DNA of 64,000 nucleotides from Lytechinus pictus (Eukaryota; Echinodermata; Echinoidea; Temnopleuroida; Toxopneustidae), in NCBI RefSeq assembly GCF_037042905.1, contig NC_087257.1, forward strand, positions 14,482,001-14,546,000, given 5' to 3'. The stretch's first letter is position 1. Each line of letters opens with the position of its first letter. Under the pieces are notes generated by a model that saw only the letters and a program-made list of their open reading frames with translations, made no database searches and was not told where the DNA came from. Of the stretch, positions 59,556-64,000 are shown one piece after another. Made by a program: the position numbers and the translations under genes.

Positions 59556-59764
59556 CTCTTAAAACAACTCAGTCAAATTGGCTAGACCAGTAGTCAGCTG
59601 GGTGCAACTGATATGTCTAGTCACATTTCTCAATTATATTCTAGTAAAAAATAACTATGTTTCTAGTAAATTACGACTAGAAAATAGTCAAATACGACTA
59701 AAATAACGGTTGCACCCAGTTGACCTTATCAACTAGTCATTTTGACTGATTTGTTTTTAGAGTG
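59556..59764. mobile_element. TA-flanked MITE, CACTCTAAAAACAAATCAGTCA ends
   Basis: The left end ctcttaaaacaactcagtca and the right end tgactgatttgtttttagag are inverted, with TA at 59554-59555 and 59765-59766. Inside, tgggtgcaac / gttgcaccca also pair. Confidence 0.75.
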
Positions 59765-59766
59765 TA

Positions 59767-61240
59767 AGAGACAAATAAAATCGATAAATTCGACGCACCG
59801 CCCGTCACAATTTGTATTCATGTGGTAACTGATTTTATTGTTTGACTTCACGTCTAAAAAATATTTATCAATTTGTTGTATATAATTATGGTAGTCATGG
59901 AAGTGTTTCTAGCTGTTGTCTATATAAAATGTCTGTAGATTACAATATGCCTAATAGAATGATTCGAGTTGTTCGAATATCAGGATGACTGATGATCAGA
60001 CGAGGCAGGGTGTGCAACATTAGGATTAATAATTATTTAGTCAAACTCTCTTTTTATTCAAAGTTCAGAATTTAATTTTTAAATTACTTTCTTGAAATCC
60101 TAGATCCTAGGTCTTTTTTTAAATTCGCACTATGTATTATGTTTCATTGCAATGCTTCGAAGGTTCAGGTGTATTACGTTATGCATATAGGTTTATGCAG
60201 ATTTTTCCTCATGCAATTATTATCATCATGATTTAAGGTTTTGTGTTTTGTTTTGTCTTGTTTTGTCCTGTTTTATAGTGTTATCTTTTTATCGTATCAG
60301 TCTTAAGAAAAGTAGACATCATATAAGCATGAATGTGAATAAGCCTAGGGCCTAGAGCTTTAGAGAAATGGCGTAATTATCGTTCATTTCTCATTCTAAA
60401 AATATTGGTTTCTTCCATTGCATAATAAGTGATAATTGATAATTATTTTTCTGAATCATGTGGGTTAATCTTAACAAAAACAATATAAACTTGTTCAATC
60501 TCTAAAAAAAGGTGAATTTTTAGTAAATCGACAGTGACGTTATTTTTATTGTCTGTCAGTAATGTATGGAATTACTCAAAGATCATTAAGTGCACGACAC
60601 TAAAACGAGTGTGCCTCCATTTTAGCCTAGATTTACTCTAAATTATAGTAAAGAACATTTAAATCCTTGCCCTTCTGAATGTGTTATTCCCTGTATATAA
60701 GAATATTCATACGGTATATTGAATCTATTCCTTTTTTTGTTTTTCTTCAAAGATATGCTATCCAGCATGTTATTTAAACACCTTGGAATTGTGTTACATT
60801 TTGTCGTTTTGATTATTCAATCAAGTGCTATTTTTCTTTTACCAATCGTTATTGAAACCAACATATGTGCTATAAATGTGATAACGTTGTATGAACTATT
60901 TCACGAGGTGTATATTTATTAAATATGTCGGGTTAAATTATATATAAATAAGGGAGGAAATTATTTTGATATTTTAGTCCGTGATAGTAGGCATGAGTAT
61001 TATAGATGATTCAAGAACTAATGGGAAAAGTAATCATAGAATATCAATGATATACAAGATAAATTATCTCTGCTTAAATCATTTGTATACATGTATTCAA
61101 CACGCGAGCATATTGCTTCCATTCGAAAGTTCGAAGAAAAAGTTTAATGGTCCTCAAACATGGAAAAGATAAACCATTTAATTTCAGCCAAACGGTATTT
61201 AAATTTATTCAGGGACATTAAAAACCCACTAAGATTCCCT
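59767..61240. other. AT-rich region without recognised features
   Basis: No exon, RNA gene or inverted-repeat element seen. Confidence 0.5.
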
Positions 61241-61244
61241 AATG

Positions 61245-61440
61245 ACTGGGCGCTATGGCGTGCGCCTGTAATTCAAACTATGTGGGGGAAGTTACAAATT
61301 GATGCAGAGGTTTCGGTTCGAGCCCTGGTCACGTCTTTCGGTTGGGAACGTTAAAGATCGGTCCCAGGGATAAATAAGTCTGATTCATACACATCTGACA
61401 AAACTCGATTACACCCACACACAATGAAATATAACAAGAT
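61245..61440 (+). mobile_element. SINE-like element with a 7SL-RNA-like head
   Basis: tgggcgctatggcgtgcgcc followed by tgtaattc resembles the 5' Alu domain of 7SL RNA (GGCGYGTGCCTGTARTC, including the UGUAA motif). About 50 bp on is a B-box-like GGTTCGAGCCC. The body continues 'gttgggaacgttaaagatcggtccc', a type of sequence I associate with marine-invertebrate SINEs. Boundaries are approximate. It could instead be a diverged tRNA-type SINE. Confidence 0.5.
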
Positions 61441-62599
61441 ACACGTCTTGTATTTATTGCATTTACTAAATTCAACAAACAATGCAAAATAGTGAGAAAA
61501 AAACCCTCATAATTATTTCCCATAGTACACTGTAATTCGTTTAGATGATAATGGTGTATTTTAAGGCACTTGATTAAAGAAAATTAAACCAACTTTATAT
61601 GCATGCCTTCAATAATATATTTTATGTCCAGTTTAACTAATTTTTGTCTTGTATTACAAAATATTGGTATAGAAAGCAGTAAGAATATATGGTGTATCGT
61701 TCGTTATTGCTGGAAGTAAAAGCTAAATAAAAACAACATTGAAGTTATTCATTATCAAGTGTTGAGCATCCGCTGTGGTTTATGAAATAACGATGCTTCG
61801 TCTTGAAGCATTAGGGATCTTGAATTAAAAAAGGGGAGCCCAAAAAACGTAAAAAAGAGACGATAATGGAATAAGCAAAACATGGAAAATTTCATCAAAA
61901 TTGGATCTAAAACATTTGAAATAAGTCAGCTATGACAGTTTTAAAGTTTCACTTATTTTCGCATAACAGTATATATATATATATATAACACATGTGAATA
62001 CATGCAAATACGAGAGATTCGATGATGTCACACAATTTTCTTTTGTGTCTAATGAATGAAAAATAGAATATTCAAATTTTCAGATGTGACGATGACGTAG
62101 GTCTTCACTGAATTACAAAAGTTCGCAACCTTGGCAGCTCAACATGCGAATCAAACCTTATTTCACGTCAAGATTTGGATTTAAAAAATATTTCATATAA
62201 TAACATAGTAAAAGAAATAGTGAGCGGTTGACATTATTGGTTCCTTCTTATAAATATAAACGCTGAGAACTTTATGAAAATAAGCAAAACAAATTTAAAT
62301 CCGATGTCGATGAAAATTTATATGTTATTCTCATTTTATTTTCTCTTTTTACGTTTACGTTTTGTTGGGGCGGGCATCCCATTCAAACCCACTTATATTA
62401 TACTCTCTGACGATGATATACGGATGAAAGATGTTGACAGCTGATGGCATTATTTCCAATTGTTCTTGAAGGAAAAAAAAAATAACGTTATGTCAATTAT
62501 TTTATTGTTTTGTCTGAATCGAACCCATCAGTCGATTCTACTGGTAGTACACATATTTTAATCTGGTTGCTCTTCATTTAGAATGGTAAATGGTAAAAT

Positions 62600-62957
62600 G
62601 GTGGAAGCGTCATGGTAGCGGTTCTGACTCTCGCCTTACAATCAGAGGGCCGTGTGTTCGAATCCCACCACGGCCTAACGTCCTTTGGCATGGCGTCAAT
62701 CCACTCTTTGCCACTCTCCACCCAGGTTTTAAATGGGTACCCGGTAGGATACGAAAGCCTATGTAGTATGCCTAGCAATTAAGTCTTGGAACTGTTGGAA
62801 TGCTCCCCAGGGAGTGGACAAAAGTGCATACATTGTATGCGGGCTTGTCAGGATCCGATGACCGGGTAATAATATATCTGTTAAACGCTTAGAGACGTCG
62901 TTGCGATGTATTAAGCGCTATATAAAAGCGGATAACTATTATTGTTATTATTATTAA
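62600..62957 (+). mobile_element. tRNA-derived SINE, apparently full length
   Basis: The head (about 62600-62680) has an A-box-like catggtagcggttc and B box GTTCGAATCCC at 62656-62666. The body includes 'gggtacccggtaggata' and 'gatgaccgggtaat'. The 3' end 'gcgctatataaaagcgg' is followed by (ATT)n. The tail resembles the fragment at 51.5 kb. Confidence 0.75.
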
Positions 62958-63448
62958 AACGAATTTGCTGATGGAAAGCATTCACAACGTTGAAACCGAT
63001 ACCAAACTCACTGATGATGTACCTTTAGAAATAACGTAATAATTTTGGTCGGACTGGAGTCTGTTAATGGTGTAACTGAGGCAAAAAACCTCCATGTGAT
63101 CATTCGCTGTGACTAAGTGATTAACATATTCAATATTGATTACACTTATGTGAAATGCATGGCAGATTTCATATTAGTTAAATGCACAGGACACTTTTAA
63201 CACACATTACCTCGCACGAAACACGATGAATTCACTTTTAGGGTTATAGATATGGTAGGTGGTCACGATTGCTCTCTGGTTAAATATCTTCCTGATGCCG
63301 ATGACGAAATTTTCATTAAAAATTTACAAAGCGACATATACATCGGATAATAACAATGAGCACTTTTAACTCTTCAATGACTACCAAGAAATATGAAGCC
63401 AATGGCTAATAATGTAAAAAGGTTTGAAAAAGGCTACTGCAACCAAAA

Positions 63449-63848
63449 GCTAGGGTTACACCGGAACCGAATCAGCTGCGAATCCATCCGAATACTCGTA
63501 TTCGGGTGGTTTCGGGAGTATTCTGGGGAGCGTTTCATGACAAGACTTGTCGGACATTTTATCCGACAAGTCCCGTTTTATCCGACAGTCACTACAGTTA
63601 CTATAGTAACACAATGTTGCATTGAAATTTACCCTTAAAACATGCATTTTGTCCAATATGGGGTAAACGAAAATACCCAGCAAACATGTATGTTCCATTT
63701 CTACCCAATATTGGTTAAAATATTATTCAGTGTTTTAAGTGTTCTTGAACATTCGAATCTACCGAAACCATCCGAACTAGGCCGAATTCGGCTAGAATCG
63801 GTCCGAATTTATTCGGAAGAATTCGGTTTAGGTGTAACTCGGGCTAGA
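63449..63848. mobile_element. MITE with GGGTTACACC ends, carrying a second hairpin element
   Basis: ctagggttacaccggaaccg and the inverse gaattcggtttaggtgtaac pair, as do atccgaatactcgtattcgg and its right-hand relatives. Between them, about 63529-63610, are gagcgtttcatgacaagact and gtcggataaaac words from the family at 56808-56943. Confidence 0.6.
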
Positions 63849-64000
63849 ATTAAAATCGATTCCTATTGATGCACAATGCTGTACAGAATCGAGTTTTGTT
63901 TATAAGTCTCTAAATATATTTTGTATATGTTCAAATAATCTTTGGAAGAATATTTTTCAATCTGCTAAGTTCTATTCCTTAAAGAAAACTCCATATTTCA

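Overview
The window looks like nuclear DNA of a marine invertebrate. It is AT-rich, has spliced genes with GT-AG introns, and is crowded with short inverted-repeat transposons, microsatellites and G or C homopolymer runs. An echinoderm, perhaps a sea urchin, is my best guess. This rests on the very frequent 'acatgta' words and on foldback elements with tandem-repeat arms, which recall the TU elements described from Strongylocentrotus. It is an inference, not a proof; other deuterostomes or molluscs are possible.

Three host genes can be read exon by exon. (1) 418-4542, plus strand: the 3' part of PSME3, the PA28-gamma/REG-gamma proteasome activator. Four exons encode about the last 156 residues; the 5' exons lie left of the window. 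(2) 28443-12699, minus strand: a complete ARPC2 (p34 subunit of the Arp2/3 complex). Nine coding exons add up to exactly 303 codons including the stop, so 302 residues. (3) 54002-57945, plus strand: a complete cytochrome b561-family gene. Four coding exons give 256 residues with the four heme histidines, and there is a spliced 5' leader. A TATA box plus splice donor near 38.5 kb may be its distant promoter and first non-coding exon. PSME3 and ARPC2 are tail to tail; ARPC2 and the b561 gene diverge. The three genes have unrelated jobs (proteasome activation, actin branching, transmembrane electron transfer), and I see no functional cluster.

The rest is mostly mobile DNA. I find at least four TTAA-flanked elements, several with G-run/C-run hairpins near their ends; hAT-like elements with 6-8 bp target duplications; TA-flanked mariner-like MITEs; GGGCCC-ended MITEs; several cases of one MITE inside another; four foldback elements with tandem-repeat arms, one of them 2.6 kb long and ending about 215 bp upstream of the ARPC2 start codon; a 5'-truncated LINE with the end of its reverse transcriptase; a complete tRNA-derived SINE; a SINE-like sequence whose head resembles 7SL RNA; and a tRNA-Arg(UCU)-like sequence. 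Tandem arrays include a 37-bp minisatellite (49.2-49.8 kb), a 635-bp TAG array (39.7-40.3 kb) and a 76-bp repeat in the PSME3 3' UTR.

I found no bacterial operon, CRISPR array, phage or defence system. The most unusual observations are the element at the ARPC2 promoter, the degenerate copy of a PSME3 exon start with its reading frame kept, the hairpin-ended TTAA elements, and the 7SL-like SINE.
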